DNA of 6,491 bases from Pseudomonadota bacterium (GTDB lineage Bacteria; Myxococcota_A; UBA796; SXON01): assembly GCA_005776735.1 (NCBI GenBank), contig SXOM01000128.1, positions 1 through 6,491 of the forward strand, in the 5' to 3' direction. The translations under genes and the position numbers were made by a program. How positions within the stretch are numbered: the stretch's first letter is position 1; each line of letters begins with the position of its first letter. Positions 5,687 to 6,491 of the stretch are shown one piece after another. The notes under the pieces are model-generated. The model saw nothing but the letters and a program-made list of their open reading frames with translations, did no database searches and was not told the origin of the DNA.

Positions 5687-6491
5687 TGGCGATGGACTGG
5701 GACGACCTGCGCTACTTCCTCGCGGTGGCTCGGCTCGGCACGGTGCGGGCGGCGGGCGACCAGCTCGCCGTCGCGCACACCACCGTCGCGCGGCGGGTGG
5801 AGGCGCTGGAAGAACGGCTGGCCACGCGCCTGTTCGACCATCACCGCGACGGGTACGTGCTGACCGAGGCGGGGCGGCGGCTGATGCCGGCGGCCGAGGC
5901 GGTGGAGTCGGGCGTCCACGCATTGACGCGCGAGCTCGCCGGGCGCGATGCACGCTTGGAGGGGCCGGTCCACGTGACCTGTGGCGACGACTATGTCGCC
6001 GCGCAGATCGTCGCCGACCTCGCCCCGTGGTGCCGGGTGAACCCGGGCGTCGAACTGCAGGTGAGCACCGACGGTCGGGCGTACGACCTCGCACGCGGCG
6101 AGGCCGACCTGGCGGTGCGTGCGCTCCTCGTCGGGTCGAGTCCACCGGCCTACGTCGTGGGCCACCGGCTGGCGCCGATCCGGGTCGCCCCGTACGTGGG
6201 CCTGGACCACGCCGCCCGACTGACCCCGCCCCAGCCGGACGCACGCTGGTTGGGGTACCCCGACATGCGGGTGATGGCCGAGATGGTGCGCGCGCAGCCG
6301 TGGTCCGGCCTGCCAGTGTGGGGCGCGTTCAACGGCCTCGCGCCCATGGTCGCAGCGGTGTCCGAGGGCCTGGGGCTGGCGCTCCTCCCGGTGTACGTGG
6401 GGGATGTCGAGCCGGCGTTGGTGCGGGTCGCCGGCGGGGTGGTGCGCCACGCCGCCGAGCTGTGGATGTTGCACCACCCCGACCTCCGCGA
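5686..6491 (+). CDS. LysR-family transcriptional regulator (3' end outside window)
   Basis: An open frame of 268 complete codons runs to the window edge with no stop. Residues about 6-65 form the LysR winged helix-turn-helix: LRYFLAVARLGTVRAAG, then a recognition helix around HTTVARRVEALEERL, then LF and GYVLTEAGRRL. A linker helix (66-92) leads to the inducer-binding domain from about residue 95, starting EGPVHVTCGDDYVA. It includes NPGVELQV and a DLARGEADLAVR segment typical of the family, and later VAAVSEGLGLALLPVYVGD. The last visible residues, ELWMLHHPDLR, match a conserved near-C-terminal segment, so only some 20-30 residues should be missing. The start may be ATG 5686 (overlapping TGATG) or ATG 5692 two codons later; GAAG at 5675-5678 favours the first. 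LysR regulators usually bind a small effector and often control a divergent neighbour, but the upstream gene here is codirectional. Effector and targets are unknown. Confidence 0.94.
   Translation, partial: MAMDWDDLRYFLAVARLGTVRAAGDQLAVAHTTVARRVEALEERLATRLFDHHRDGYVLTEAGRRLMPAAEAVESGVHALTRELAGRDARLEGPVHVTCGDDYVAAQIVADLAPWCRVNPGVELQVSTDGRAYDLARGEADLAVRALLVGSSPPAYVVGHRLAPIRVAPYVGLDHAARLTPPQPDARWLGYPDMRVMAEMVRAQPWSGLPVWGAFNGLAPMVAAVSEGLGLALLPVYVGDVEPALVRVAGGVVRHAAELWMLHHPDLR

Noticed and set aside
5566..6477. Long - strand frames (5156-6244 and 5566-6477) opposite the small protein and the LysR gene
   Set aside because: They are Arg/Pro/His-rich without domains, and the + strand encodes a convincing LysR protein over the same bases.

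Overview
The window is very GC-rich and its reading frames are dominated by Asp and Gly codons. The dense set of lipoproteins built from MopE-type Asp/Cys repeats, PKD-like domains and an FG-GAP propeller is typical of Myxococcota and related former Deltaproteobacteria. That assignment is inferred from gene style; there is no rRNA or other taxonomic marker here.

Layout, all genes on the + strand. (1) Bases 1-181 hold no convincing gene, only one small hairpin. (2) Bases 182-427 encode the C-terminal part of a PIN-domain (VapC-type) toxin whose N-terminal half is missing, probably a gene remnant. (3) Bases 428-646 are a non-coding leader with two strong, slightly overlapping GC stem-loops, followed by a good ribosome binding site. 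(4) Bases 647-2221 and 2223-5213 are two lipoprotein genes separated by one base. Both have a short lipoprotein signal peptide and a chain of MopE-type units. The first then carries two PKD/Ig-like domains. The second carries seven FG-GAP repeats that should form one closed beta-propeller. (5) Bases 5214-5395 are non-coding and contain a long imperfect GC hairpin, a candidate terminator. (6) Bases 5396-5686 encode a small membrane-anchored protein with a tail resembling the C-terminal domain of ribosomal protein bL12. (7) Its stop codon overlaps the start of a LysR-family regulator (5686 onward), which runs off the window.

The two lipoproteins are almost certainly cotranscribed and probably act together on the cell surface, with rigid, disulfide-stapled, metal-binding stalks carrying different C-terminal heads. 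The most informative observation is that the cysteines of the MopE units follow an invariant spacing (C-x12-C-x14-C-x6 to 8-C). A subset of units in the first protein replaces the third Cys by Trp at exactly the same position. The last two genes look like a separate small operon. No mobile element, CRISPR array, tRNA or rRNA was seen.
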